A stretch of DNA of 64,000 bases, from NCBI GenBank assembly GCA_036387415.1, contig DASVTU010000033.1, positions 443,607-507,606 of the forward strand, read 5' to 3'. Position 1 is the stretch's first letter. Every line of letters begins with the position of its first letter. The translations under genes were made by a program, and so were the position numbers. The notes below the pieces were generated by a model, which was not told the origin of the DNA, ran no database searches, and saw nothing but the letters and a program-made list of their open reading frames with translations. Shown here one piece after another: positions 35,033-43,986 of this stretch. Source of the stretch: DASVTU01 sp036387415. GTDB lineage: Bacteria; Acidobacteriota; Blastocatellia; Pyrinomonadales; Pyrinomonadaceae.

Positions 35033-37561
35033 GCGTAGGTCGTCGAAGAGCGGCTCGGTCGTCAGGCTGTTGAGCGAGGAGAAACGCTCCCTGTAAGCCT
35101 CTTCGAGATACATGAAGGCTTTGTCCTTATTGTTCAGCCCGATGTAGATAATGGCTCTCTCCTGTGCCGGAACGGGTCTGTCTTTTGAAAGTTCGTCGAG
35201 CCTGTCGAGCACGGCGAGTGCTTCGGCTTCTCGACCCGCCTTGCCGTAGGCGTAGCCGAGCGGGGCGGCGGCGTAGAGCGGTCGGAGGGAGTACAACTTT
35301 TCGAGCATGTCGATGCCTTCCGCGTACTTCCCTCTGGCGAGGTAGACCAACGCTTGCATGTATCGAGCACTGGTGTTGTTCTCGTCCTTTTCGAGCGTCG
35401 CGGATAAACGCTCGGCGGCCTCCTCGTAGCGGCGCGCGTAGTAAAACGCACGCCCCACGTTCATCTGCATAATCGGCGAGAACGGTTCGAGCTCTCTGGC
35501 GACCTCACTCTGCGCGATGGCTTCATCGTTGCGCCTTAACACTATGAGCAGGCTCGAATACCAGTAGTGCGCCGGAGCATAGTCGGGGTTTAGTTCGATG
35601 GCTTCGCGTAACTCCTTTTCGGCCTCCTGCCAGTTCCACTCATATCTCAAGTTAATGATGCCGAGCGCGGTGTGTGCCTCGCTGAGCGTGGGGTCACTCT
35701 TCAAGGCTTGACGCGCGGAGGCACGCGCCATCGCAATCACGTCGCTGGTCTTCTCCGGCCCGTAGGCGACGGTGGTGAGCAGCAAGTACGACTCGGCGAG
35801 TCCGGCGTGTGCTTCGGCGAAAACCCAGTCGCGTTCGATGGCCTGACTGAAGCAGTCGATGGCCTTTCTGACGTTTGTCTGGTCTCTCTTGTTTAAGTAG
35901 TTCTCGCCGCGCAGGTAGAGTTCGAGTGCTTCGGGGTCTTTCGTCTGACGCTTCGCCAGAAATTCTCTATCCTCGCGATTCAGTTGAAGGTTCATGCGCG
36001 AAGCGACGCTCTGCGTGACTCTGTTGAGCAGTGTCGTGAGGTCGGTCTTGCTGGTAGGAAACTCCTCTTCCCAGAGGCGTGTGCCGTCCGATGCATTCAG
36101 AAGACTGGCGCGGAGAAAGAGCGCATCACCGCGCCTCTCAATCCTGTTGACCATCAGGGCATCGACGCCCAACTCGCGTCCGGCCAACGCTAACTCGTCG
36201 CTCCGGCTCTCGGCGATGGACGCCTCTTTCGGCGTCTTGACCTGCAAACGCGATAGACGCGAGAGCCTGTAGCTGAGGCTTCGGCTCAATCCCATGCCCA
36301 CGTCAGCCCAATCTGAATCGCCCACTTCCGTCGCTACGTGCAAGACAGCCAGAGTGCGGACTCGATTCAGCCTGCGGTAGACGAAGGCGACGGAAGCAGC
36401 GAGCAGCAGGACGAGTGCGAGCGCCGTGAGTGCGTAGAGCCTGCGCCGCTTGCGTCGTTCGGGCGACTCCTCGACGCGTGCCTTCCCTTCAAGTCTTTCG
36501 CGCAGACGGCGGAGGTCTCGGAGCAACTCGTCCGTCGTTTGATACCGCCGTTCGCGCGTCTTCTCAAGACACTTGCCGACCAGACGGTCGAGTTCGGGCA
36601 GGATGTCGCACGTCGGGATGGCAAGCGGCGGCGGTTCATACTCCCTGATGGCCGCGATGGTTTCCTCCCCGCTGTCGCGTCGGAAAGGGTTTACGCCAGC
36701 AAGCATCTCATAGAGGACGATGCCGAAACTGAAGATGTCGCTACGACAATCCAGTTCATCTCCCTGCGACTGCTCCGGTGACATGTATGCGATAGTCCCG
36801 ACTATTAAGCCGAGTTGGATGGTGCGGTTGAGGTCGCCGTCGCCGCTTGCAACGTCCTGCGGCTGCCGTGTCAACTTGGCTAAGCCGAAGTCCAGAATCT
36901 TAGCCACGCCTCCCGGCGTCACGACGACGTTCTGCGGCTTGATGTCGCGGTGGATGATTCCCCGCGCGTGCGCGGACGCGAGGGCACCAGCCATCTGCTC
37001 TGCAAGGCTGAGCGCACGTCGCGTGTCGGGCGGGTCGTTGTGCAAGACGGAAGAGAGAGTTTCTCCCTCAACGTACTGCATGACGATGAACCTGTGTCCG
37101 TCAATCTCCTCTATGCCGTGAACCGCGCAGATGTTGGGGTGTTCCAGCTTGGCGACCGCCCTCGCCTCCTTCGTTAGCTGCTCCCTGCCCCACTCCCCGT
37201 CGGCAACCCTGGACGCGAGAAATTTAAGCGCCACGGGACGTTCGAGTCTGTCATCCTCCGCGAGATAGACCTGCCCTGCCCCGCCCGCGCCGAGCAGACG
37301 CACTACCTTGTACTGGCCGATAGACTGACCCGCGAGAGATTCTTGCGGACGGTCAGACAGCAACTTCCAGCCGAGACTGATGGCAGGCTGTTCTAAAAAG
37401 CCCTGATCCCTCTCGTATGCGGAGATGAGCGACTCCACCTCACTGCGTAAGGCTTCACTGTCGGAACATGCTTCGGAGAGAAAAGCATCGCGCCGCGGAG
37501 CCTCGACAAGCAAGGCTTCGTGAAACAGGTTTTCTAGTCGCTCCCAGTCTTTAAGCTCCAC
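34982..37561 (-). CDS. Hanks-type Ser/Thr kinase with transmembrane helix and TPR repeats
   Basis: This protein of about 859 residues starts WERLENLFHEALLVEAPRRDAFLSEAC, an N-terminal region typical of acidobacterial kinases. The kinase domain shows LLGAGGAGQVYLA, VALKFL, IIHRDIKPQNVVV, KILDFGLAKL and GTIAYMSPEQ. One membrane helix (LYALTALALVLLLAASVAFVY) follows, then a TolB-N-like region and multiple TPR units to the C-terminus. It probably senses a signal at the membrane and acts with the adjoining sigma factor. A GTG at 37561 or 37564 overlaps the sigma-factor stop, implying translational coupling. The 3' end overlaps the convergent lyase/kinase gene by 51 bp. Confidence 0.85.
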   Translation of the reverse strand: MELKDWERLENLFHEALLVEAPRRDAFLSEACSDSEALRSEVESLISAYERDQGFLEQPAISLGWKLLSDRPQESLAGQSIGQYKVVRLLGAGGAGQVYLAEDDRLERPVALKFLASRVADGEWGREQLTKEARAVAKLEHPNICAVHGIEEIDGHRFIVMQYVEGETLSSVLHNDPPDTRRALSLAEQMAGALASAHARGIIHRDIKPQNVVVTPGGVAKILDFGLAKLTRQPQDVASGDGDLNRTIQLGLIVGTIAYMSPEQSQGDELDCRSDIFSFGIVLYEMLAGVNPFRRDSGEETIAAIREYEPPPLAIPTCDILPELDRLVGKCLEKTRERRYQTTDELLRDLRRLRERLEGKARVEESPERRKRRRLYALTALALVLLLAASVAFVYRRLNRVRTLAVLHVATEVGDSDWADVGMGLSRSLSYRLSRLSRLQVKTPKEASIAESRSDELALAGRELGVDALMVNRIERRGDALFLRASLLNASDGTRLWEEEFPTSKTDLTTLLNRVTQSVASRMNLQLNREDREFLAKRQTKDPEALELYLRGENYLNKRDQTNVRKAIDCFSQAIERDWVFAEAHAGLAESYLLLTTVAYGPEKTSDVIAMARASARQALKSDPTLSEAHTALGIINLRYEWNWQEAEKELREAIELNPDYAPAHYWYSSLLIVLRRNDEAIAQSEVARELEPFSPIMQMNVGRAFYYARRYEEAAERLSATLEKDENNTSARYMQALVYLARGKYAEGIDMLEKLYSLRPLYAAAPLGYAYGKAGREAEALAVLDRLDELSKDRPVPAQERAIIYIGLNNKDKAFMYLEEAYRERFSSLNSLTTEPLFDDLRSDPRYADLARRLNLKP

Positions 37562-38117
37562 CACCAATCTCGCGCGCGAGCCAAGCCCGTGCCATATTCC
37601 AATCACGGATGACAGTAATCGGAGACAAGTTTAAGACGTGCGCCGTCTCCTCGACGCTGAGCCCACCGAAGTAGCGTAACTCGACCACGCGCCCCTTCCG
37701 CTCGTCGGTCGCCGACAACCTCGTCAACGCCTCGTCCAAAGCGATTAATTCGTCAGACTTTTCCGGCGAGATGGCCGCCACCTCCGAGAGTGAAACCTGT
37801 ACAGCCCCCCCGCCCCTCTTGAGACGGTGACGGTCGCGCGCGTAATTGAGCAGGATGCGGCGCATGATTCTGGCCGCGATACCGAAGAAGTGTGCACGGT
37901 TCTGCCAGCGGACGTGCTTCTGATTGGCTAACCGCAGGTAGGCTTCGTTGACCAGCGCGGTTGTTTGCAACGTGTGACCGGGATTCTCCCCGTGCATGTA
38001 GTGGCTGGCGAGCCGGTGTAATTCATGCTCGACCATCGGCATCAGCTTCGCCAACGCCGCCTGATCGCCGTCACTCCACGCTAATAATAGTTTGGTGATG
38101 TCCGGGGCGGACGACAT
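37551..38117 (-). CDS. ECF-subfamily sigma factor (TIGR02999-like)
   Basis: This 188-residue sigma-70 family protein has region 2 (TALVNEAYLRLANQKHVRWQNRAHFFGIAARIMRRILLNYARDRHRLKRG) and region 4 (VVELRYFGGLSVEETAHVLNLSPITVIRDWNMARAWL). This form is abundant in Acidobacteriota and Planctomycetes and is nearly always next to a Hanks-type kinase, as here. Its targets are unknown. Its upstream side is where the Tn7-like element is inserted. Confidence 0.88.
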   Translation of the reverse strand: MSSAPDITKLLLAWSDGDQAALAKLMPMVEHELHRLASHYMHGENPGHTLQTTALVNEAYLRLANQKHVRWQNRAHFFGIAARIMRRILLNYARDRHRLKRGGGAVQVSLSEVAAISPEKSDELIALDEALTRLSATDERKGRVVELRYFGGLSVEETAHVLNLSPITVIRDWNMARAWLAREIGGGA

Positions 38118-38391
38118 CTTTAACACTCATTTCAACATGACAACCGCAGTCGGTGTTCTCACAACCCAAGAAGACGCACGCCGCGTACAAACTCCCGCGC
38201 TAGGACGACAACGTTGAGACTCGTTTGCTGCCTCAGCCAATAAAGGGCAACGCCACTAAGCGCCCCACACCACGCCCGACACGGACGCATGCCTGACCCA
38301 GATTGAAGACACCAAGAATTTTACATTGCCCTCACGCCACCACGCAATCACAACGCACCACAACCCTTCACGGCCAAACACGCCGCACGCT
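38118..38391. other. Left flank of the transposon
   Basis: The sequence lies between the sigma-factor start and the transposon-end relic. It must hold the sigma-factor promoter. I see no gene, repeat or second transposon end in it. Confidence 0.4.
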
Positions 38392-38440
38392 ATTAGAAGC
38401 ATCGCTTTGCCGCTCCGGCAAAGCGATGCTTCCAGTCACA
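38392..38440. repeat. Relic right end of a second, related Tn7-like element
   Basis: This 49-bp stretch lies outside the left boundary yet is colinear with the right end of the resident element (59170-59218), matching at 34 of 49 positions, with the last 15 identical (ATGCTTCCAGTCACA). It contains a perfect palindrome with 17-bp arms and a 3-nt loop (38396-38412 and 38416-38432). It ends one base before the resident element begins. Confidence 0.7.
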
Positions 38441-38441
38441 A
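38437..38441. repeat. Target-site duplication CACAA, left copy
   Basis: The five bases immediately before the left inverted end are repeated at 59219-59223, immediately after the right inverted end. Tn7-family elements duplicate 5 bp. Confidence 0.85.
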
Positions 38442-38467
38442 TGTGACTTTACCCATCCGTTTGCCGC
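38442..38467 (+). repeat. Left terminal inverted repeat
   Basis: It starts TGTGACTTTACCC and ends GTTTGCCGC. It pairs with the right end at 59193-59218 at 19 of 26 positions, including the outer TGTGACT and inner GCCGC. Confidence 0.85.
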
Positions 38468-38468
38468 G

Positions 38469-38599
38469 ACTGGAAGCATCCCTTTGCCGCTAAGACCATA
38501 AAATGCCTTATTTTCTGTGGTTGTCAAATTCCCCCCTCAATCAAATTGGAACCATCACTTTGCCGAAAGTACAGAATGGCAGCATCAGTCTGCCGAAAG
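38469..38599 (+). repeat. Three internal TnsB-type binding repeats at the left end
   Basis: Direct copies lie at 38469-38490 (ACTGGAAGCATCCCTTTGCC...), 38546-38569 (TTGGAACCATCACTTTGCCG...) and 38576-38599 (ATGGCAGCATCAGTCTGCCG...). All point the same way as the terminal repeat. A spaced array of about 22-bp sites is typical of Tn7-like ends. Confidence 0.75.
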
Positions 38600-38690
38600 T
38601 GCATTCCTAACTTAAGCCTGTTCAACCATGCAAGGTGCTGATATATTCCTGTCTTTAATTAAGGGCTAGTAGAGTTCGGAGGAGACCAAC

Positions 38691-39560
38691 GTGGCAACCA
38701 CTATTGCTTTAGTTAATATGAAAGGTGGCGTAGGTAAAACTACTCTGGCAGTAAATCTCGCTTGGCATTTCTATCAAAATGAAAGCGCTAATGTACTCCT
38801 AGTAGATCTTGACCCACAGTTTAATGCAACGCAGTATATTATGGATTATAAGTCTTTTGAGACTCATCGTAAAAACTCCGGAACTATTTCTGAATTGCTC
38901 ACTGACCCTCCTACGTTAGATGCAAGGCTGAGAAAGGTTAAAAGCAACCCAGTAACAGCTCTGCACAAAATCAAGAGTGCTGGCGGGAAGCACTTCAACC
39001 TTTTACCTGCGGAACTTAATCTTGCTTGGATAGTCAAAAACCCCGCTCAAATGGATTATAAACTCGAAAAATTATTGGAAAGATTACGCCCGGCCTATGA
39101 CTATATCTTCATTGATTGTGCCCCAACTGATTCTGTCCTGACGACCATGGCCCTTACTGCATCCGATTACCTGTTGATACCTATGAGGCCCGATCGCTTC
39201 TCTATCCTTGGCTTTACGCTCCTAAACGAAACAATTAAAACTTTTCGGAGTAACTGCCCGGATCCGCATAACGTCAAGGTCTTAGGAGCGGTTTTTACAC
39301 AGGTTACCGGTACTTCGGAGGTTGAGCGGCAGTCGATACTAGAACTCACGGCAGCCGCAGGTAAAGAGAACATATATCTATTCTCATCTTCACTTAAATT
39401 TTCAAATTCCTATATTCGGTCACAGCGAGACCAAACTCCTATATTTGAGACTCTATACGCTAAGGACAGATCACGGACTGCTGTCGCTAAGATTGCGGAC
39501 GAATTAAAGTCTCGCATCGGCGCTCTGTCGAAAACTGCTGGAAAGGGAAAGAAATCGTGA
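38691..39560 (+). CDS. ParA-family ATPase
   Basis: This 289-residue protein has the deviant Walker A motif VNMKGGVGKTTLAVNLA (residues 8-24), VLLVDLDPQFNATQ, and Walker B-like YDYIFIDCAPTDSVLTTMAL. ParA proteins position DNA or complexes using ATP-driven dimers. The start is the GTG at 38691 behind GGAGGAG. The stop overlaps the start of the next gene in GTGA, and that gene overlaps a third in the same way, so the three are one operon. No ParB-like protein is recognisable. It could help maintain the element or be part of a conflict system. Confidence 0.85.
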   Translation: MATTIALVNMKGGVGKTTLAVNLAWHFYQNESANVLLVDLDPQFNATQYIMDYKSFETHRKNSGTISELLTDPPTLDARLRKVKSNPVTALHKIKSAGGKHFNLLPAELNLAWIVKNPAQMDYKLEKLLERLRPAYDYIFIDCAPTDSVLTTMALTASDYLLIPMRPDRFSILGFTLLNETIKTFRSNCPDPHNVKVLGAVFTQVTGTSEVERQSILELTAAAGKENIYLFSSSLKFSNSYIRSQRDQTPIFETLYAKDRSRTAVAKIADELKSRIGALSKTAGKGKKS

Positions 39561-40045
39561 CAAAGTCAAATACACATGCCATCTTAGCTGACTTACATAG
39601 ACTGTTGAGCAGTTACAGTACTGATGACTTCTTAGATGCGAGCAATTATGGGAACCTCCCGCCTGCGATGAGAGAGGCGCTTCGAGCACTCTCGCATGAA
39701 GCTGAGCCGACAGAGGCAAATGGATCCAAGCGGAAAGTCAATGCTACGACCACATCTTCACGCAAAAACCGTCAGGGTTCCCAGACTGCACCTATTTATC
39801 TGCTGGAAATGATAGAGCATTCTCCACACTTCAAAAGTCCTGCGACGATTATCACCTATGCAAAGAGCATCGGAGTCAAACTTAATCCGCGGCCTAAGGA
39901 AGGTAGAGAGAGACTGGCGAGAAGACTTGCTGCACTCATAAGTAAATTGCCTAAAGCTGAAAAAGAAAAGATTATCAGCAGCCTCTCTGGAGAAAACAAT
40001 CAAACTCAGGGCTGGATTGATGTAATCCAGAGCAGAAACAAGTGA
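39557..40045 (+). CDS. Unknown protein, second gene of the ParA operon
   Basis: This 162-residue basic, soluble protein has a helical N-terminus (NTHAILADLHRLLSSYSTDDFLDAS), a Lys/Arg/Ser linker, and a helical C-terminus (SPATIITYAKSIGVKLNPRPKEGRERLARRLAAL). The C-terminal part could be a small DNA-binding fold. No family is recognised. It starts with GTG overlapping the parA stop by four bases and is likely a partner of the ATPase. Confidence 0.6.
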   Translation: MTKSNTHAILADLHRLLSSYSTDDFLDASNYGNLPPAMREALRALSHEAEPTEANGSKRKVNATTTSSRKNRQGSQTAPIYLLEMIEHSPHFKSPATIITYAKSIGVKLNPRPKEGRERLARRLAALISKLPKAEKEKIISSLSGENNQTQGWIDVIQSRNK

Positions 40046-40809
40046 GTACTATTCTTCCAACCTCGGCAAAGCTTCGCCAGTTAGTTACTGACTATGTCAC
40101 GGACAGTAGGAATATTGCGCAACAGTCCTTGGCTGTCGCTGAATCTAGCCCTTCCTTTCAAGAGATTTACCAGATATCATTAACGACCCACACCCTACTC
40201 GGAAACCTCTCAAGTCCAACACTTCGCCCACCTCTAACGCCCGCGCGAAATGTTGCGATCCGGGTTCCTATTCTTGTGAGCCTCGGTCAGCCATCGGTTG
40301 CTCAAGTAGAATTACGCCGATTCGTAGAACTAATTGCATGGGCAGTTTATTTTACTGACCATCCTGTTGAGTGGAAACTCTTCACCAGCCAACCACGGGC
40401 TGGCTTCTCTCAAGACATGCGGAAGCCTATTTCTTATGCTGCACACAGGGAACTTAGCTTCTACCTAGAATATGCTCGGGAGTTGATGGAGCCCGAGCCT
40501 TCGGGCTTAGGCATCAAAGCGGTTGATAATGTCAAACAGGCGGTAAGGCTACTTAATGCGGCGGTTCATGCAGGTGAGATGGCTAAGGCGGCAAGCAAGG
40601 TCCCCCCCCACGATGATATGTCCGAGCAATCTTTGCAGCGTTTTGCAAAAATTCATCGATTAACATTTTCCAGTTGCGGCCTTTTGCTGGCCGCTTTCCG
40701 TAGGTCTAAGTTCAATCAGTTAAGTGCCATATCCCGCGCATCGTTTGACTGGTTAATAGGAACCACACTCAGGCGAGAGGTACGAAAAGGTCCATTCGGA
40801 TTGCTATAG
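40042..40809 (+). CDS. Unknown protein, third gene of the ParA operon
   Basis: This 255-residue soluble, largely helical protein begins MSTILPTSAKLRQLVTDYV. It has RRFVELIAWAVYFTDHPVEWK in the middle and a helical region with LNAAVHAGEMAKAAS. The spacing of RELSFYLEYARELME and AAVHAGE is vaguely like HEPN or SWIM-type helical bundles, but no clear catalytic motif is visible. It overlaps the preceding gene by GTGA, showing coupling. Confidence 0.6.
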   Translation: MSTILPTSAKLRQLVTDYVTDSRNIAQQSLAVAESSPSFQEIYQISLTTHTLLGNLSSPTLRPPLTPARNVAIRVPILVSLGQPSVAQVELRRFVELIAWAVYFTDHPVEWKLFTSQPRAGFSQDMRKPISYAAHRELSFYLEYARELMEPEPSGLGIKAVDNVKQAVRLLNAAVHAGEMAKAASKVPPHDDMSEQSLQRFAKIHRLTFSSCGLLLAAFRRSKFNQLSAISRASFDWLIGTTLRREVRKGPFGLL

Positions 40810-40906
40810 CAGATTCGCTTTAGAGATGTAAACAGGCTCGATCTGGATGAGGTCCTTCATGAACTGACTACTCAGGTCCTCTAGCTTGCGAGGTTCGAGG
40901 AAGGTA

Positions 40907-41080
40907 TTACAGAGTTGAATAGGTAGCGACATGTGCCAGAGTAAGGCCATCCGTGGCTATGCAATAATGGAGCGCATCTCGAATTGAGTCTTGGCTATAA
41001 AAAAATCTATACTCGTGGAATAGAAACAGTGGTAGCAACTTTCCGCCCAGAGTGATACTTTCAATTTCCCATGTCCTCAC
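40907..41080 (-). CDS. Possible short gene or gene remnant
   Basis: A 57-codon frame from a GTG at 41080 gives a protein-like composition (WEIESITLGGKLLPLFLF and IATDGLTLAHVATYSTL). There is no clear ribosome site and an upstream stop cuts the frame, so this may be the tail of a decayed gene. No family is recognised. Confidence 0.3.
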   Translation of the reverse strand: MRTWEIESITLGGKLLPLFLFHEYRFFYSQDSIRDALHYCIATDGLTLAHVATYSTL

Positions 41081-41114
41081 GGCACTGACTACTTCACTTC
41101 AAGCCACCTATGGT

Positions 41115-41411
41115 CTAACCGTTAAGTTGCTCAATTAAAGATTCAAAATTCTTCAAGTAACCTCCAGTTGCATCAGCCATTTGATATAAGTCGCCAGCTT
41201 GTACCAACTTCTCTAGTGCTTGCTGTTGCAACCCAGTTGCTGAGGGTGGAGAAAGAATTATCTGAGGCCAATTTAACTTAGCACTCCATGGAGTGTACTC
41301 AGTAACGAACTTACAAATTGTAGCCGTAGATAAAGCATATGGAGACCAACAGCGATCCTGTGCTGCTTTGATTAGCTCTCTATAAGCAGAATTGTCCGAG
41401 TGCAATGCCAT
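41115..41411 (-). CDS. Small unknown protein
   Basis: This 98-residue soluble protein begins MALHSDNSAYRELIKAAQDR and closes LVQAGDLYQMADATGGYLKNFESLIEQLNG, with predicted helices and no known motif. It lies in a stretch of otherwise poor coding signal and could be a remnant. The following 208 bp to the next gene hold nothing clear. Confidence 0.4.
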   Translation of the reverse strand: MALHSDNSAYRELIKAAQDRCWSPYALSTATICKFVTEYTPWSAKLNWPQIILSPPSATGLQQQALEKLVQAGDLYQMADATGGYLKNFESLIEQLNG

Positions 41412-41619
41412 CCATTTTTACGTACATAATTAGACAGGACAAAATCTACAGTAAGAATGGCATCCATAGGCGGGTGCGCGAGACGCGGCGTTTCTAGAAG
41501 TAAATTTAACCCATAATCAGTAAGTGCCCAGACCTGAGAGCGGTGGTGGAGCAGCCATAGTTTGCGAGTGAACGTAGGGATTTTGATTAGTGAACACGGC
41601 GATGTCGTCTCGCCTTGAG

Positions 41620-42399
41620 TTATTTCTTAGCAGTTATTTTGGGCATTATCTCTTCAAGAACACGCTTTTGCCCGTTCGGAGTAAGAGCGACTTCATCACC
41701 GTCTAGCGGACGAATCTCTTTTTTATCAATCAACCTACCAATAGCAATAGCTATATTCTGAGGCTTTTGATTTGCCGCCTGTACTTGTAGCTCTTTGCGG
41801 GTCAGGCGATTACCATTTGCATGGTTAAGAAGTAACAGTATCTCATCTGGGGCAGAAATCCCCTTTACTAGCACAAGGGGCTTACCGTCTAATTCGTGGA
41901 TAATTGAGTGCTCAAGCTGGACAAGTTGAGCAATGGTATCAGCAATAACTTTTTCGTCCTTATTCCATGCAAGGCGCAAGAACTCGCCGAGCATCCACTT
42001 GCCGGCGTGAAGCACCAACATTGAGTCCATCTGATTTGCAGTATAATCTGGTGAGATATGTACTGCCCCCCGGTCAGAGCGGAACTTATAGACAAGGTCA
42101 ACAACCTTAATGATGTGGTGTCTATCTTTGCTTTTGAGCGTATGCGAGAGGCTGTTGTCGAGCAGAATCTTACGAATTTCTGCCACCGTTTTGGAGTGGC
42201 TGACTCTTCCTGTATCCATTTGAAGAAGGCATCGAGATATGGCTTCGCACAGACGCCCGCTATCAAGCTCAGTCGGTTGCCAATCGCCTACGAGGAAACG
42301 TCTCTGCATTTCCTCGTAGCTCTCAATTACGATAATAGCTAAAGAGCGATCTACGACCGTTGCGAGTTCATCTATGAGTTGTTGCGAGGGGAGACGCAT
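41620..42399 (-). CDS. HEPN-like protein with C-terminal winged-helix region
   Basis: This 259-residue protein has a helical core containing VYKFRSDRGAVH (about residues 103-114), followed by a long helix MDSMLVLHAGKWMLGEFLRLAW. This resembles the Rx4-6H motif of HEPN ribonucleases used in abortive-infection and toxin systems. The C-terminal 90 residues (LTRKELQVQAANQKPQNIAIAIGRLIDKKEI) look like a winged helix. It begins two bases after the stop of the upstream zinc-ribbon gene, so the two are coupled. The HEPN call rests on the motif only. Confidence 0.5.
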   Translation of the reverse strand: MRLPSQQLIDELATVVDRSLAIIVIESYEEMQRRFLVGDWQPTELDSGRLCEAISRCLLQMDTGRVSHSKTVAEIRKILLDNSLSHTLKSKDRHHIIKVVDLVYKFRSDRGAVHISPDYTANQMDSMLVLHAGKWMLGEFLRLAWNKDEKVIADTIAQLVQLEHSIIHELDGKPLVLVKGISAPDEILLLLNHANGNRLTRKELQVQAANQKPQNIAIAIGRLIDKKEIRPLDGDEVALTPNGQKRVLEEIMPKITAKK

Positions 42400-42401
42400 C
42401 T

Positions 42402-43748
42402 TTATTTTTTCTTGGTTGCGCCTTTCGAGGCAGCAGCAGATGTGGCTGTATTATTAAGTCCAGCTAGCTGCTCTGCGTATTCAATGCCCGTAGGCTGAAT
42501 CTGAAATTTCGTTCCTTCCACGTTAATTATCTTCCCAGCCGCCTCCTTTCCTTTTAGGGCGCGTTCTACGCTGCGCTCGTTTATCTTGTACTCGAAAGCC
42601 TCATAGATGAATTTCGAGAGATTCGAGCGCGAAACTACCTTTCCGGCGTCTCCCATCGTATGGCGGATTGCCCACAATCCGAATATAGCTCTATCGAACA
42701 CGCCCTTATCCTTGAGAATGGCGTGTCCGTTGACGCTCATATTCAGCCCCTTCCATCTTGCTGCCCATTCCGTAGCAGTCTTTGAAGGAGACCTACCGCG
42801 CCGCCCAGCCGGTTTTGCAGCCTTTTCAGTGCTGCCTTCGGCTGCCTTAACGCCTCTCGTATAAGTATTCTCGCCGGGAAGCCACCCCTGAGCTGTCTTA
42901 GAAGTATCGAAGACATCATTAAGAGCTGCCTGCGCTTCTCTACGCCCAGCGTTGTTAAGTCTAATGTTGTCCCCTTCACTTACAAGCGAAGAGTTTTTCG
43001 AAATCCAGTAGCGTGTATTGCCGTCATTAACTGAATTTTCATCTAGAATGGCGGTTAGAACAGACCGAGGCACGGAATCATTGCCCCGCTTTTCATGGGC
43101 GTATAGGAACAGGTAAGTAAGCCTACGCGCGTAGTCTTTCTTACTTCTTGCTTTGATGTCAGGCTCATCCAGATGCAACTGTTCATTCCTTAAGCGTAAT
43201 ATCTGCCCCAAACGCTCTTCGTCTGAGCCTTGTGGCAGTGGCGGAATATTCGGATTAGCCGAAGCAGTCGGGGTCTCGGTTTCGTCAGCCACTTTCGGCT
43301 CTTCCACATTAGTGTCAGAGTTTCCATTCCCTAGAGCACCACTGTTAAGGAGAAGGCGGGGGTCATCAATAATTACGTCCTTAGTAATCGGTGGACGTTG
43401 CACGCGATTGCCGATGATTCCCATGCGACTTGCGATAATCATTGATAGAGGATTACTAAGGCTCGCAAGTCCATCGTCGGAAAGCACTGTATGAAGGCTC
43501 AGGGTTTTCCTATCTTCTTCAAGATGAATGGTGTTATAGCCTAGTGCGGGCAGTTGAGTATTGCCCGAAGAGGCTGACTGTCCTGCTCCTGCTTCACCTA
43601 CAGGCACTCCACAAGTGCCGCAGAAGCTAGCGTCTAGTTCTAAAAGGTCACGGCATTCACTGTTTTTACAACGAGCTTGCTTGCCGCACTTCGAGCAGAA
43701 AATGGACTTCTCTGAAAGGATATTCTGGCAATATGGACATGCTTGCAT
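42402..43748 (-). CDS. Zinc-ribbon protein, partner of the HEPN-like gene
   Basis: This 448-residue protein starts with a double zinc ribbon (CPYCQNILSEKSIFCSKCG and CKNSECRDLLELDASFCGTCG). Next comes a disordered Ser/Thr/Pro-rich linker (about 110-185), then a helical domain (about 185-290), a basic linker KPAGRRGRSPSKTATEW, and a C-terminal helical or winged-helix-like domain. It has a good GGAG site before the ATG at 43748. Zinc-ribbon proteins in defence loci often act as sensors or adaptors. The function here is unknown. Confidence 0.55.
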   Translation of the reverse strand: MQACPYCQNILSEKSIFCSKCGKQARCKNSECRDLLELDASFCGTCGVPVGEAGAGQSASSGNTQLPALGYNTIHLEEDRKTLSLHTVLSDDGLASLSNPLSMIIASRMGIIGNRVQRPPITKDVIIDDPRLLLNSGALGNGNSDTNVEEPKVADETETPTASANPNIPPLPQGSDEERLGQILRLRNEQLHLDEPDIKARSKKDYARRLTYLFLYAHEKRGNDSVPRSVLTAILDENSVNDGNTRYWISKNSSLVSEGDNIRLNNAGRREAQAALNDVFDTSKTAQGWLPGENTYTRGVKAAEGSTEKAAKPAGRRGRSPSKTATEWAARWKGLNMSVNGHAILKDKGVFDRAIFGLWAIRHTMGDAGKVVSRSNLSKFIYEAFEYKINERSVERALKGKEAAGKIINVEGTKFQIQPTGIEYAEQLAGLNNTATSAAASKGATKKK

Positions 43749-43986
43749 GACGAGGCTCCTTCCCCCAATTTACGGGAATTATAGAGCATCTAAGAAGTAA
43801 TTTGCTAGTAATTGTGCTGGACAAAGGTGAGAGTACTACATATTGAGTTTGATATATAAGCTACGACATCTAAATAGAGGAAATTCACAGGAAGTTATGA
43901 TAAGGCACACTTTCAATATAACTTGAAACGAACCAGCCTACAGGAGTGTTAATCCATCAAGAGGTGTTAGGGTTACCTCAAGTTAT

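Noticed and set aside
38392..38441. 38392 as the true left end of the transposon
   Set aside because: The palindrome there faces outward like a right end, and the TGTGACT end with a matching 5-bp duplication starts at 38442, which fits better.
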